A stretch of 64,000 nucleotides of DNA. Source: Artemisia argyi (Eukaryota > Streptophyta > Magnoliopsida > Asterales > Asteraceae). The position numbers were made by a program, and so were the translations under genes. Positions within the stretch are counted from its first letter, which is position 1; each line of letters begins with the position of its first letter. Below the pieces are notes generated by a model. It did no database searches, was not told the DNA's origin, and saw nothing but the letters and a program-made list of their open reading frames with translations. Where the stretch lies: positions 16,163,465 through 16,227,464 of the forward strand of contig CM060692.1 in NCBI GenBank assembly GCA_030686995.1. Reading direction: 5' to 3'. Shown in pieces: positions 1 to 12,616 of the stretch.

Positions 1-1
1 C

Positions 2-1855
2 GTCGTTACTCATCACACCCCCCCCCCCCCTCACTCACCAATATCGCCTCGTACCCATATGGCCCCGCAACCTCCTCAACCAAGCCCAACTCCCATGGCG
101 CAACAATCCCCTCTTAACAACGGGGCTTCCTCAAGTCAACCCACCACAACATCTAGCCCAACCATGCCTACCCATACATCATCCACAAATGCCCCACCTA
201 TTCCCAACCCAAATCCCCACTCAACTCACTCCATGGTCACTCGCTTCCGTGTTGGTTCCAATCGTCCTACTCAACGGTATACTTTACATGTGTCCACCAC
301 ATCTCCTCTTCCAAAATCCTACCCTCAAGCGTTTCAGAACCCGAATTGGTATTGTGCTATGCTTGATGAGTTTAATGCATTAATTAAAAATAATACTTGG
401 ATTTTAGTACCAAAACCACAGGATGTGAACGTTGTTCGTTCTTTATGGCTTTTTCGGCATAAATACAATGCCGATGGAAGTCTTAGTCGTTATAAGGCTC
501 GCCTTGTTGCGAATGGCAGCACTCAGCTAGCAGGTGTTGATGTTGATGAGACTTTCAGCCCGGTGGTTAAACCAACCACCATTCGTACTGTCCTTAGCCT
601 TGCTATTTCTCGACATTGGCCTGTTCACCAGCTTGATGTCAAGAATGCATTTCTTCATGGCTCGTTATCTGAGACAGTTTATATGTAGCAGCCTCCTGGT
701 TTTCGGGATCCTAGGCATCCAGATCATGTTTGTCTTTTACAGAGATCACTTTATGGGCTCAAACAGGCTCCTCAGGCTTGGTTTCAGCGATTTGCATCTT
801 ATGCTACACGGGTTGGTTTTCAGCACAGTCGTTGTGACACATCACTTTTTATTTACAGACAGGGTGCCGATACAGCTTATTTACTTTTGTATGTTGATGA
901 CATTGTTGTGACTGCATCTACTCCAGATTTTCTACAGCGTATCATTTCTTCTTTACATAAGGAGTTCTCTATGATAGATTTGGGACCGTTGAATTATTTT
1001 TTGGGTATATCGGTGACTCGTACTCCTTCTGGGATGTTTTTATCTCAACAGAAGTACGCATCTGAGGTACTTGAGCGTGCAGGTATGCTTACTTGTAATC
1101 CTTGTCGTACTCCTGTTGACACGGATTCCAAACTTTCTGCTGACGGTGATGTTGTTTCTGACCCTACATTGTATCGTAGTCTTGTCGGAGCTCTTCAGTA
1201 TTTGACATTTACATGCCCTGATATATCTTATGCGGTACAACAGGTTTGTCTCTATATGCATGATCCTCGTGAGCCTCATTTCTCTGCTCTCAAGCGCATC
1301 TTGCGGTATGTTCGTGGAACATTGTCTTATGGTTTACAACTTTATTCTTCCACGACATCTTCTTTGGTTGCTTATTCGGATGCGGATTGAGCTGGTTGTT
1401 CCACTACACGACGGTCTACCTCTGGGTATTGTGTTTTTCTTGGCAACAATCTTCTCTCTTGGTCTTCAAAACGACAGGTTACTTTATCTCGATCTAGTGC
1501 CGAGGCTGAGTATAGGGGTGTTGCTAATGCGGTTGCTGAAACCTGTTGGCTACGTAATCTTTTACGTGAGCTTCATACGCCATTATCTACAGCTACACTT
1601 GTTTATTGTGATAATGTCAGTGCGGTATATCTTTCTTCCAATCCCGTGCAACATCAGCGCACGAAACACATTGAGATTGATATTCACTTTGTTCGTGATT
1701 TGGTTGCCACTGGTCATATACGGGTTCTACATGTTCCATCTCGTTATCAGTATGCAGATATCTTTACCAAAGGATTACCCACGGCCTTATTTGATGAATT
1801 TCGGTCCAGCTTGAGCGTTCGTTCCTTTCCCGCTCCAACTGCGGGGGGATGTTAG
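2..1855 (+). pseudogene. Ty1/copia retrotransposon pol, 3' part (reverse transcriptase and RNase H), two nonsense codons
   Basis: One reading frame runs from the window edge to a TAG at 1853-1855 and encodes the C-terminal half of a copia polyprotein. It has a proline/serine-rich linker (about 59-290), the RVT_2 reverse transcriptase, the catalytic YVDD motif near 887-900, and RNase H with its AYSDAD motif near 1370-1387. The last segment, ending in a Cys codon, reads into the LTR. The frame is broken only by TAG at 686-688, just after ETVYM and before the conserved QPPGF, and by TGA at 1388-1390, where the family has Trp. Both changes fit C-to-T or G-to-A transitions, as expected from decay of methylated cytosines. 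Gag, protease and integrase lie outside the window. Element identity is certain; this copy is inactive. Confidence 0.95.
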
Positions 1856-1973
1856 CGTATGATATGTAGCATGGGCTTACAGGCCTTATTTATACTTGTA
1901 TGTATTGGCCCATTGTGTATTATATATACACGATTCATTGTAACTTTATCTGATATACAACACTTTACAATCA
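1850..1973 (+). repeat. 3' LTR of the copia element (about 124 bp)
   Basis: The LTR begins TGTTAG directly after a purine-rich tract (GCGGGGGGA, 1841-1849) that fits the polypurine tract, and ends in TCA at 1971-1973. The next bases, TAAGCTCCAAG, resume sequence that is uninterrupted in paralogous units near 39490 and 50820, which fixes the 3' boundary. The LTR is very short. The 5' LTR and the other target-site copy are off the window. Confidence 0.8.
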
Positions 1974-3094
1974 TAAGCTCCAAGTCACAGTTTGGTTCGC
2001 GGTCTAATGTGGGAAAATTGCTTTGAACATGAACAAAACTGATACTCTATAGTTAATAAGTTACAATTATATTCTTTGTTTACCAAGAGGCAAGAGCAAT
2101 AGATCGAGAAGCTATAAATAGATAGTTACAGACTATATAAGCTTGTTCCGCTATGTTCCTTACAACTTGCACAAAATTGCACAAAGGGCTTAACATGTTT
2201 CAAACAACTAGAAGAAGAAAATTTCTGACGTAAATAAGCCAACATTAAGTCTTGCGCTTAAACTCCATTTATTAGCCTTGTTATGTTCTGACGCCTTATT
2301 GTATTTCGAAGCTGAATAAGTAAGCACCCATTATAGGCTAACTCCAAACGTAGCCTACAAACTTTAAAATGAAACTATTATGTTTCCTGCACCTAGTAGT
2401 TATACATGGTGTGCTATGCTCATAGCTGTAATGTAATTGCTCAGCAAGAATTAACCAATGTATTTTTGTGAGTAGTGTAATTGGATTGTGACTTTGTCCC
2501 ACATAGGTGAATGATCAAATATGTAAGGGATTTATAACCAAGATTATGAAGCTATTAAACAAAAAAGCCAAGTGACTGTTACATTAACTATCTCTTTATT
2601 GTGAGAGTTGCTTGGTTTATTTTTAGTTAAATATTTTTTTGTCAATGTAGGCGTAGCCATTTTTTTTTCATCGATCTTTGTTAGATAGAACCAAGCATTT
2701 AGTAATCTATCGCACTAGTATATATCTCTTCATTTATACTAGTATCACTCAAGTAACATGTAACTCCATTTATTGGGCTTATTGCATCTTGAAAGTGAAA
2801 TAAGACAATAAGCACCCAATATAACCTAAACCCAAACATCCCCTGCATCATTTGAGAATGAAAATATTTTGTTTTCCAGATGATGGGCTACAAACAAAGA
2901 GTTAGATAAAACACTGAGAAATTGAGTTGTAATCAAACTGTAACTACCTCCAAAACAAAAAGTATTTTCAAGCTCCTACAATCATGGTAACAAGCTCAAA
3001 CTTTAAGCTTATAAGAAGCTCGAACTTCTTAATAGTTTATACGAATACCGGTTATCAAACAAAACGTACATAAATAATATCTTTTGTGATATAG
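1974..3094. other. Noncoding flank of a cystatin repeat unit
   Basis: No gene is visible. The stretch shares recognisable blocks with at least ten other places in the window: a region starting near TTACCAAGAGGCAAGAGC, a decayed MITE-like block with ATAAGTAAGCACCCATTATAGG, and the USE/TATA-like pair at 2496-2537. It is part of the repeated unit that surrounds each cystatin copy. Confidence 0.7.
2496..2537 (+). promoter_or_regulatory. USE-like plus TATA-like motif pair of the repeat unit
   Basis: GTCCCACATAG (2496-2506) differs by one base from the plant snRNA upstream sequence element consensus RTCCCACATCG, and TTATAA lies at 2532-2537, 25 bp downstream. In plants a USE-TATA gap of about 23-25 bp is typical of Pol III (U6-type) promoters, and about 33 bp of Pol II ones. 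The same pair with the same gap occurs at 6273, 12829, 27528, 36364, 48205 and 59505. Similarity to the consensus and the spacing are seen; promoter function is inference. Confidence 0.35.
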
Positions 3095-3456
3095 CTAGAT
3101 CACATAATTTATTATAAAACATTCATAACACACACTAAAAAACTTGCTCCACTCCTTTTGTGAATCTAGTTCGACCCTTTTCGGGTCGAAAAGAAGCAAC
3201 TCTTTAGAATGCACCCATGGCTTCACCACAATTTCAGCATCCAAGAAACTATTCTCACCACCTTTCGAACTTATTGCTTTGATTGTCAAATAAGATTTAG
3301 TCCTGGACACCACTTGACTCTCGGCCTTAACAACTTTCACAAACTTTAAACCATTCGAACCAACTTTTCGATTATTTTATTCGGCACAATACCTTTCTAG
3401 ATTTTGCACTTCTTGGTTTTTTTCACTTCCTTTATTTTAGTACGACCATCCAGTAT
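3095..3456 (-). pseudogene. Phytocystatin pseudogene, N terminus missing
   Basis: On the minus strand this region encodes most of a cystatin domain: a LERYCAE helix segment, then [22 protein letters not shown], then the C-terminal strand VVKPWVHSKELL with the conserved Trp. Phytocystatins block papain-like proteases using an N-terminal Gly pair, a QxVxG loop and a C-terminal Trp loop. Here the loop reads QVVSR, so the glycine is lost. There is a 1-bp deletion in the KDVKNNQ region and a TAA in place of the second Glu codon of the ERYCAEE segment. The signal peptide and start are absent; homology stops near 3450. The frame then runs to a stop at 3095. It is clearly broken. Confidence 0.85.
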
Positions 3457-4150
3457 TATTATAATAGTATAAGTGTATGCTTGGCTAAATATGTCGATAG
3501 TCGTTAGCAATAAGCAACATTAGTTCGTTTTAATTAAAATCGTATAGTTGTAATGTAATTGTGAACTAAAAGTTAACCGATCAATATTTATTTTATTTGT
3601 GTTTTAGTCAAATATGGACACTTCAGCATAACAAAAAAGTTGAACACTTATTATGAAAAACTTCAAAAGAAATGAGAAGGAAATGAGTTTTGGTTTTGTG
3701 ACTTTATCGTGAAGGAAGAAATATGTAAGAGATTTATAACCAAAATTATGAAGTTATTGGATAACATCTTTTGGAATATCTACCTTAACTCTTCAATGTG
3801 TTTATTCTTCAAGTTGTTTTTGGTTTAACTTTTTATCGTTCTTTGTAGTATAGAACCAAACATTTAATCATCATATGGTATCGAATCACTAGCACAAATG
3901 TAACTATAAGGTGAAGTTGTCGCTCATCACTAAAACAAAACCATTTAAAGTAACAACAATACATAAAATTAATTTAAAAGAACTGTTTCTAACGACCACA
4001 ACAACTGGTTTTATAATCAGTATGAGAAGCAAATCATGTAACTAACATAATTAAAAAGACATGGGACTAGATTTAAGCCATTAACTTATGACCGAGAACT
4101 ATATATACCGTGTAATATTGATCCCAAACTTGATCGTTTACAAATTGCAA

Positions 4151-4192
<42 letters not shown>

Positions 4193-5785
4193 GTGTATCT
4201 AACCCGGTTTTGAAAAGGACCAAAACAACACCTAACCATCTTTGCTAGGAAAAGCATGCACGTAAAAGTTGTAATGGTTAAAATTGTTGGTTTGGCCATG
4301 GGTTACATAATTGTTTAGTAATATAGTTGTAATGTAATTGTTAAGTAAGAATTAACAGATCAATATTTATTTTGTCAGTGTTTTTATCAAATATGGACAC
4401 CTAAACATACGGAGTAATAAAAAAGCTGAACACTTATCACGAAAAGCTTCAACTTGCTCATCGTCAAACACAATATAATGGAGTTTAGCCAAGGATTTGT
4501 GAAGGAACAAACATGTAAGAGATTCATAACTAAGCTTATGAAGTTGTTAAACAAATTAATTAAGTCACGCACAAGTCTATATCTCTTCTTGTTTATTTAT
4601 CACTCACTAAATGTAACTATAAGCTGAAGTTGAGCACACTAAAAAAACTATTTGAAGTAATAACAATAACATAAAACTAATTTAAAAGGTCTAATTTTTG
4701 ACCGACCACAACAAACGTTCTTAATATTCAATATGTTACTCGCTAAGTATCCTTATCCCACATAGGTGAACAAACAAACTTGAAAGAAATTTATAAACAA
4801 GAATATGAAATTATCGATAAAGCTAGTGTGGCCTTATGCACACATTAAATTTCTTTCTTATAAACTCTTCAATTGTGTGCGTAGCCAAATTAAGCTTTTT
4901 TTTTACTTTGTTACAAACAAATGCTTGAGAATACACACACATTAAATGAAAGGACAGTATGATTTGGGTTTATATTTGTTTTGAACATAAACAGATAAAA
5001 ACTGATGCTCTAGTTTTGGTTTAACAGATAAGATATATAAAATTAAGCTTTAAACTTTTGGTTGTAACATTCTTAACACTCTAGTTTTGGTTTGGTCACG
5101 ATTTGATTGTGTTGCTGCACACCAATATTGTTAAAGTACGTAGCATGGACTTATCGGTTACAATACTTAGATAAAATTCTTTGTCACCAAGAGACAAGTC
5201 CTTACTCGATATCTCAAAGAAAGTAACACATCACATGGTTACAAACTATATAAGCTTGATCTTCTATGTTTTTTACAAATTGCGAAAAGTTGCATAATGG
5301 GTTGTTTGGATTAGCATTTTAAGAAGGGCTTAAGATGTTTCAAACAACTACAAGAAATAATTTCTGACGTAAATAAGACGAAATAAGTCTTGCGTTAAAA
5401 CTCTATTTATTGGGATTGTTATGTGCTGACGGCTTATCGTATTTTGAAGTGGAAATAAGCCAATAAGCACCCATTATAGGCTAAATCCAAATATACCTTA
5501 CATCCTTTCAAATGATACTATTATATTTCGTGCACCTTGTAGTTATTCATGGTGTGCTATGAACATATAGTTAGATAAAACACTGACAAATTATAAATGC
5601 AATAATAAAAACGTTTAAACCGATCATATGATGGCCCTCATCTACCGATCCCACGGCTAAAATGAGTGACAAATAAATTACAATGTAACGGACGACTAAT
5701 TAGATACCTTCAATTACAACTTTAAGGTCTTAAAACAAAAAGTGCATGGATAGTATTTTTTTACGATGTAGATGGTACAATTTAT
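3457..5785. other. Noncoding repeat-unit flanks, two or more degenerate copies
   Basis: No gene seen. Blocks found elsewhere recur here, such as AACGACCACAACAAC, TCACTCAAATAACATG and TAATATAGTTGTAATGTAATTG. USE-like motifs appear near 4757, and a MITE-like block with TIR-type GTTTGGATTAGC lies at about 5305-5500. This suggests two collapsed unit copies whose coding parts are gone. Confidence 0.55.
4154..4191. repeat. Poly(T) run, 38 bp
   Basis: An uninterrupted thymidine run in the noncoding flank. No retroposon body is recognisable next to it. Confidence 0.95.
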
Positions 5786-5825
5786 TCATAAAACCATGAT
5801 GACAAACCTATAACTAGTCAGATCA

Positions 5826-5879
<54 letters not shown>

Positions 5880-6182
5880 CTCATTTTTTCTCTAGTGCAA
5901 ACGTCTTTGTGAGACCGACAAATCGGAACCCTTTTATAACTCCACTTCAACCCTTTTCCGGGTTGAAAAGTAAGCAACTCTTTAGAATGCTCCGATGGTT
6001 TCACCACCATTTCAGCATAAACAAACTATTCTCACCACCTTTCGAACTTATCGCTTTAATTGTCAAATATATTTAGTCCCATCCACCACTTGAATCTCAG
6101 CTTGAACAACTTCCAGTTCTACTTTGCTAGTAAAAGCATGCGCATAAAAGTTGTGACGGTTAACATATGTTGTTTTGGCCAT
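5786..6182 (-). pseudogene. Phytocystatin pseudogene with internal deletion
   Basis: The ATG (complement of CAT at 6180-6182) opens a signal-peptide-like stretch that begins MAKTTYV. The copy then jumps from the end of the signal peptide straight into the region before the QxVxG loop (read as QVVDG). The N-terminal GG, the helix and the KVGSNGLKF segment are deleted, so the inhibitor fold cannot form. The C-terminal half is well kept: KGGE-type loop, VVKPSEHSKELL with Ser replacing the conserved Trp, and a tail read through to 5786. A 51-bp poly(A) run on the plus strand (5827-5877) sits inside the 3' part. Confidence 0.8.
5827..5877. repeat. Poly(A) run, 51 bp
   Basis: A pure adenine run within the 3' region of the cystatin pseudogene at 5786-6182. 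Read on the gene strand it is poly(T), so it is not that gene's poly(A) tail. Confidence 0.95.
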
Positions 6183-7154
6183 TGCTTAGTTATAGTTTCA
6201 TTTAAGGAATGATTTTTTACGGTTAAAATATTTTTGGGAGTAAGAAGGAAGTAGTGTTGGATATGTAACTTTGTCCCACATAGATTAAAGAACAAAAATG
6301 TAAGAGATTTATAAGTAAGATTAAGTTATTATTAGTCAAGTACCTGAGTATCTTCTCATGTTATAAGTTCTTCAACGTGGGAATAGCTAGGTTGCTTTTT
6401 ACTAATCTTTGTCAAATAAAACCTAACACCAATAGTCACCTTAATCTATCTTTAAAGTTTTATATCACTCTATTTTTCACCGTGAACTTAGCAGATTATC
6501 TTTTCATCTATCATTGATAGAAGTATAGAAACGTACCAAGCATTTAATTATCACATAGTATCGAATATATCGCACAAGTCTATATCCCTTCTTCTTTTTT
6601 ATCACTCAAATAACATGTAACATTAAGCTAAAGTTCGTCGCTCATCACTATAAAAACCATTTGAAGTAGTAACAATAACATAAAACTAATTAGAAATAAA
6701 CGATTTTCTAACGACCACAACAACCGGTCTTATAATAGGTATGAGAAGCAAACCATGTAACTAACATAATTAAACGATAGGGGACTAGATTTAAGGCATT
6801 AACTTATGTTTTCTGTTGCATGTATGATGCTATTAGAAACAGGAATTACAAAATGCGTAGATGATACCTTTACTTTAAATAAAATTTGGAAATTTATATA
6901 TCATGTACAATAGTCTTGTAAAGTAGTTAACGTTGATGATTTTGTTAAACATTAAAAATTAACCTTTAAAAACTTATGTTTTATGTCAAATCTGTTAGGC
7001 TATTAGGAACATGCATGAATTACAGAATGCGTGTTGATGATACGTGTACTTCAAATATTTAGAGTTTTATAGATCATGTATACAATGTTCTTATATAATA
7101 GTCAACAATGATGACTTCTTTGAAATGTTAAAACTTAAATTCTTAATAACCTTC
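6183..7154. other. Noncoding repeat-unit flank with USE/TATA-like pair
   Basis: No gene seen. It contains the USE-like/TATA-like pair at 6273-6314 (25-bp gap) and the conserved blocks TATCGCACAAGTCTATATC and AACGACCACAACAACCGG, shared with other units. Confidence 0.6.
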
Positions 7155-7328
7155 TACTATATGGTCTTCAAACCATTCGGAACCAACTTTTCAATTATTT
7201 TCTTCTTGCAATTCTTGGTTGTTTTTCACGTCCTTTATCTTAGCACAACCACCCGGTATCACGTTTGCTAGGAAGACGATTCACATAAAAGTTGTGACGG
7301 TTAGGAATAGTACTGTTGATTTAGCCAT
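7155..7328 (-). pseudogene. Phytocystatin N-terminal fragment
   Basis: The minus strand carries an ATG (complement of CAT at 7326-7328), a hydrophobic signal peptide, the GGCAK-type basic start of the mature protein and part of the helix, ending at a segment equivalent to KVGSNG near 7160. The whole second half (QxVxG loop and C-terminal strand) is missing, and small changes disturb the frame in the helix. The upstream side (7329-7509) is standard unit promoter sequence, interrupted by the Helitron at 7510. Confidence 0.8.
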
Positions 7329-7509
7329 TGGTGAGTTTAAGGTTTTGGTTTAGTTTGAGGGTATGAAGTGATGTTTATTCATGAAGGGTGTAACGCATTT
7401 TGGAATATGACTTGGAACGTACGTGTTGTTTTTGGTTTTGTTGGATGGTTTTATGGATAAGAGAGCATGGAGTTTGTACTTAGACTTAACTAGCAAGTTA
7501 ACTGGTATA

Positions 7510-10398
7510 TCTTATATACTAAAAGATTAAGTAGTGTTATCAATGTAAAGTGGTCATCATAAATGTTTCATGTATTGATTGTGATATGTGTATGCTTCAT
7601 GTGTAAGTACCTTGGTTTGAGTTTTATGCTTAAGTTGTAAGTACATATCTTATCATATCTATTATACCTAATAGTTGAACCCCTTAATTTAATGTGCAAG
7701 AGGGTTTGTGCAAAAAAAAAAAAAGTACGGTACAACCTCCTTCAAGCACCCCTCAAAGCTCTTTTCAATACATAATACAAACGAGGGTAATACCAAGAGC
7801 AACAATTAAGATGAAATGAAGGGAAGAATACTAAAAGTTCGGGAGTTTACATTATCTATATTCAGTCTTAATGATTTATAAAATAAATCGAGTTCTACTT
7901 CCACCATAAAAACACCAACCTTTCATTTGGTTCTCAACCATTCATTAGCTTTTCATATTAATGTGAGACCAGTTACAACCACGATCCAACTATAAATTGC
8001 CACATTGTTGTGTATGTGCCGGAACCACCCATCTCACACAAACACAACAATCAAGACAAGACCAGATTCACAAATAATCCCTATATCCATCTCAGTCAAC
8101 AAATAATCCAATAAACAATTTACAAAAAATAACATCAAAGAAACAATACACGAAAATACAAAGTAATCTCAGATTTGGTTCAACATTTTTCTAATCTTTT
8201 AAAGATTTTTTAGTATGAACCCATATCCTCATAGATCTACAAAACGAGAATCACAACAAGAACCTACCCGAGACCTCATATGAGATCTTGAAGCCGAAAC
8301 TCTTGCTACCTCTTTCGTCAGTCAGGAAAAAAAATTAGAACCGTTGGTGAATTTTTGTGCGTGAAAGATTTGTTCTTCGGGTTGGGATTGAAGAAATACG
8401 AAAGGAGTATGGGTTATGGTTTGTGGGTATATTGTGATATGGAAATGGTGGATGCAAGGATGAATAGCCCGTTTTTGGTGTTGGGATGGATGATAGTGAT
8501 GGCGGTTTGATGAAGATGAGAGAATACATCTCCTGCTGAGCAAAGAATGAAGGTTTTTGGAATATGAGAAAAAGTTAGGAAGATATTTTTTATAAAAAAT
8601 ATGAATGGGTGACCGGTTGAGAGTCATTAAGGGATTTTAATTACTACATCGTTACTATATTGTAAATGACAAACGTGTATCCATTCATCCATATTAAATA
8701 CTTACCTTTTTCTTTGTTGCACAGTTAGTATACAATAGGTATAGTTCTGTATTTTCAGTTTTGGGAAGGCCTACAAAAAAGCACCACCGTCCTATACAAA
8801 AGACCATTTTATAATCTTTTTAGATATGATTTGATGAATAAATCAAATAGAGATTGCTTGATGATCTCAATGCATTCTAAAAACATTGACTTGATTTAGA
8901 ACTTTACAAACATAAACATAAGAGAGTTAACCAAATTAATGCGCGCTTAATATAATGACAATTGACCAATTTAAATTAAGAAACTTGCAACAATTAATTA
9001 TCAAGTTAATGCTTTAATGTTTACATTGACACTGAAATATTTCATTGTTTTTGTATTGTTGTAATGGATTTTTGTAAACTTTGTAACAAATTATAATACA
9101 TTAGAATAATATATGATATTCAAACTAAGTTTGTGTGGTTGCTAACTTGATGTATTAACAATAGGATAGAAATGGATTATGATAGATAATAAATTGGGTT
9201 CTAAAATAAGTATTGCATAAAATGATTTAAAAATCACTTTGTTTCATTTAAGATGTAAACAATAAATAGGTATAAATGTATAATAGTTATGTCTGCAATT
9301 TTTATGAGTTATAATATCGGGTCTCAACCAACATCAACCAATGTAAATATTAGGATTCTCAATTTTTGTTGACAATTATTATTGAGTTGCATTATTACTC
9401 ATACAAATACAAATATCATGTGTTGAGCTTTTGTATAACTTCTACTTTTTTCACTAATGATGAATTTAATAGATCAAAATGTTTGAGTGATACTTAACAA
9501 CTTAAGTTGCTCATTCTTTCTCAAGCGCCATCTCATGTTTCGTATATAAGTGAGGTTATTTGCCTTTGAAAAATCTCTATTTAGAAGCCTAAAACTCTAA
9601 CAAGTCACGTTAGTAAATTTCAACCTTAAATAAAAATAAACACAAATAAATGCCTATCTTACGGTTATACATTGTCATATATTTTAGCTTCACCATCATG
9701 GTAACAACTCAACAATTTACTAAGCTATGAACATTTAGATACAATCGGTGCAATGCACAGCTTAGGTAAAGACCATATAAACTTTGAAAACATATTTTTC
9801 CTACCGGCTTTGATTGATTATTAATCCATTTAGATGAAACTTTAAATACACTATGACTTCATTTGCAAAAAATGTTTGTTGTTGAGAAGTTTGATTTACT
9901 CCTAATTAAACTATTTTCTCTCAAATTAGTTTGCAATTTATTTACTCCTTATACGGAGACAACTATCGTCTTATCATGCTAAGTTTGACCTCACTAATGA
10001 CAATTGTAGTTGCAATAAGCCAAATAAGTGCCAAAGATTACGCTATGAACACTTACATACAGCTCTGTGCAACGCACGGGTCTTCATGACTATATACTAA
10101 AAGACAATAATACATTATCAACAATTACATTCAGTACCTATGTTTTATGTAAAAAAAACCCGTCACCTAAACAAAGCTCAAAACCTAAACAGAAAATTTA
10201 ACAATAAACTAATTAAACATATTCATCTTAATAGCCTACGCTTCTTATTCACGAACAACATCTTTCATTAACAAGCCATATAATATTAAGAAAAATCATA
10301 ATAACGCAAAAATAAGTAATGACGAGAATAACTGCCCAATAATACATTATCAACAATTACATTCAGTCCCTGTGCATCGCACGGGTCTTCTTTACTAG
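7510..10398 (+). mobile_element. Non-autonomous Helitron, 2889 bp
   Basis: The element starts TCTTATATACTAAAAG after an A (7509) and ends in CTAG (10395-10398) before a T, the hallmark of Helitron insertion between A and T. A hairpin (CCCTGTGC/GCACGGG, 10368-10385) lies 9 bp before the CTAG. The uninterrupted site is visible in the paralogue at 15811-15820 (GGTATA|TTCTTTTTAATAATC) and near 46540. No Rep/helicase coding region is present, so it is non-autonomous. Inside, 7.77-8.64 kb has a different composition. An unremarkable minus-strand open frame (8322-8627) there matches no family I know and may be captured DNA or chance. Confidence 0.9.
10065..10080 (+). repeat. Internal Helitron 3'-hairpin motif
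   Basis: CTGTGCAACGCACGGG followed by TCTTC repeats the terminal hairpin at 10368-10385. It is followed at about 10090 by TATATACTAAAAG, a copy of the Helitron 5' end. A third, more decayed hairpin lies at 9746-9760. This is consistent with Helitron tails or whole elements stacked head to tail. Confidence 0.7.
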
Positions 10399-12370
10399 TT
10401 CTTTTTAATAATCATAAATTCATAATAATGACAGATATTATAATCCAACAAAATTTCATAAAAAGTAAAGTTTAAATAAAATATTAAGTTGTAGATTGAT
10501 AGTTTAAGTTTCAAAGACGTGGTCTATTTACATGGAATTGGATTGGAATGAATGAAGAAAATGGAATGAATGAAGAAAATAGTTTAAGTTAATCTGTCTT
10601 TATTGTTTGGATCGATTCTTGCTCGCTTAAAGGGCCTTATCAAAAGAGTAGTTAAGTGAAGTAGTAAAAATGAGTTTAAACTAGTAATTTATAAACTAAG
10701 AAAAGTTCATTCGTGTTCAAGCTTCGAATAAAGTTAACACTTCTGAACCGATCTTTCTAATTTATTACATGAGTTTTAATAATTCATAAAGGTTCAGTCA
10801 CTTTAAATTTGGTGAACTGCAATGAAATGCACCTCTATCAACACGAAATTGGTGCAATGCGGTCGGAAAATGGCTTATATTTGGAATCAACCTTCCCTTC
10901 CTTTTTAACTCAACATCTTCTAGCTACTTTTCTTCATAGCTCGATGTGAGAAGACCAAACCAATTGATTTTACACAACTTGTTAATGTATATGTTTTGAT
11001 TTAACCCAAAATGTGTAGATCATACCAATTCACGTATGCTATGCTTTTATAATTGCATTAGTTTTATTTTCATGGTCTTTGGTTTTGTTTTTTAGAATCA
11101 TCAAGTCAATGGGTACATTTCAAAACGTAAGTTTCTTTGTAAGTCAATAGTTATATTTATGAATTACGGATATCTAAACATCTTAGCAAAGCTAATATCC
11201 TTACTAAATATTGTTCGTTTAGCTCGTAAATAATTAAAAGCAGCTTAGGTGATCCAAACACTACAACGTGCAAAGTGCTTATTGAATAAAGTGAATAAGC
11301 TAGAAAAACAATCAATACCAAGCACCCTCAAACATATAAGGGGAATAACAACTTGCTTTGATTTCATTTTTGATGATAGACAACTTTGTTATCAATACTT
11401 AAAGTTACTTTTTGTTGAATTGGTTCATTTGGTTGGATTCGATGTATTTCTTCTAGCCCAAAGTTCAAGTCTTGTTCACGGTCCAGTTTGTGGTTTGATA
11501 CAATTTCTCGTATTTAGGTGATTGAATCGACGTGTATGCTAAATCGAATTAGATCACACAACCTTTTTGTGAGTGAGAAGAAAATAATCTAGACTATGAG
11601 TTTATCAAATTAAACGAAAAGTGACGTTCACATTACATGTGTTTGTTATAAACTTTCCAATATGCATGCAAATTGTTTTTTGTTAATCTTTTCCAAATAA
11701 AACCAAACTGTTTATTAATGTAGGCCTAGCCATTTATCTTTTCATCTATCTTTGTAGGATATGACCAAACATTTAATCATCACAATGTATCGACTCTATC
11801 GCACACAAGACTATATCTCTTGATTCTCTTCTGCTTTACTATCACTCAAATAACATGTAAATATAAGCTAAAGTTCGCCGCTCATTAGTATAAACACCAT
11901 TTGAAGTAATAACAATAACATAAAATTGATTAAATAGAACCTATTTTCTAACGACCACGACAACCGGTCTTATAATTAATGTGACAAGCAAATCATGTAT
12001 CTAACATATTTAATAGGATAGGGGACTAGATTTGAGGCATTAACTTGTGTTTTATATTGCATGTGTGAGGTTAATAGGAACATGACAAGCAAATCATGTA
12101 TCAAACCTCTGCATTTATGCTACTATTGTAGGACAAATGCAATCACAATGCACTGGACTAACTAACTAGTTTCAAGTTTAACTAAAATTCAAGGTGAGAA
12201 TGTATTAACAGCTTACAACGATAATCTAATAAAACTATATACGGCACGCGCAAACTTCTTGCTTCATACCAGTGCGTATTGTTAGACAAAAAGCGCATAG
12301 ATAATACTTTTTTATGATGTAGATGACACAGTTATTCATTAAACCGAGATAACGAAGCTATAACTAGTCA
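10399..12370. other. Noncoding repeat-unit flank
   Basis: No supported gene. The part from 10399 continues the unit interrupted by the Helitron (parallel to 46560-47100). 11.6-12.37 kb parallels 61.6-62.45 kb. An open frame at 11249-11521 shows no recognisable domain, and part of it matches noncoding sequence of other units (GAATTGGTTCATTTGGTTGG), so I do not call it a gene. Confidence 0.6.
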
Positions 12371-12616
12371 CTTCTCCACAATCAAACAACAAAAACACAC
12401 ACTAAAAAACTTGTTCAAGCTGTTTTTAGCGCTAACGTCTTTGTGAGACCAAAAGAGCAAAGACTTTTGCAAATCTACTTCAACCCTTTTACGGGTCGAA
12501 ACGTAAGCAGATCTTTAGAACGCGTCCATGGTTTCACCACAATTTCAGCATAAAAAAAAACTATTCTCACTACCTTTCTCGTTGCTTTAATTGTCAAATA
12601 GTATTTAGTTAAGGTT
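12371..12616 (-). pseudogene. Phytocystatin C-terminal fragment fused to promoter sequence
   Basis: The minus strand encodes only the last part of the inhibitor: the strand after the QxVxG loop ([12 protein letters not shown]), the VVKPW segment with its Trp, SKEL and the tail. At about 12608, where the QVVSG loop should begin, the sequence switches to the promoter block GTTAAGGTTTTGATTTT. The same junction is found at 48003 and 59282, so it arose once and was copied. Confidence 0.8.

Noticed and set aside
8322..8627. 101-codon minus-strand frame in the Helitron as a captured gene
   Set aside because: Ser/His-rich with no recognisable motif or splice structure; kept only as a possibility in the Helitron entry.
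11249..11521. 90-codon plus-strand frame as a gene
   Set aside because: Its second half matches noncoding unit sequence that carries stops in other copies.
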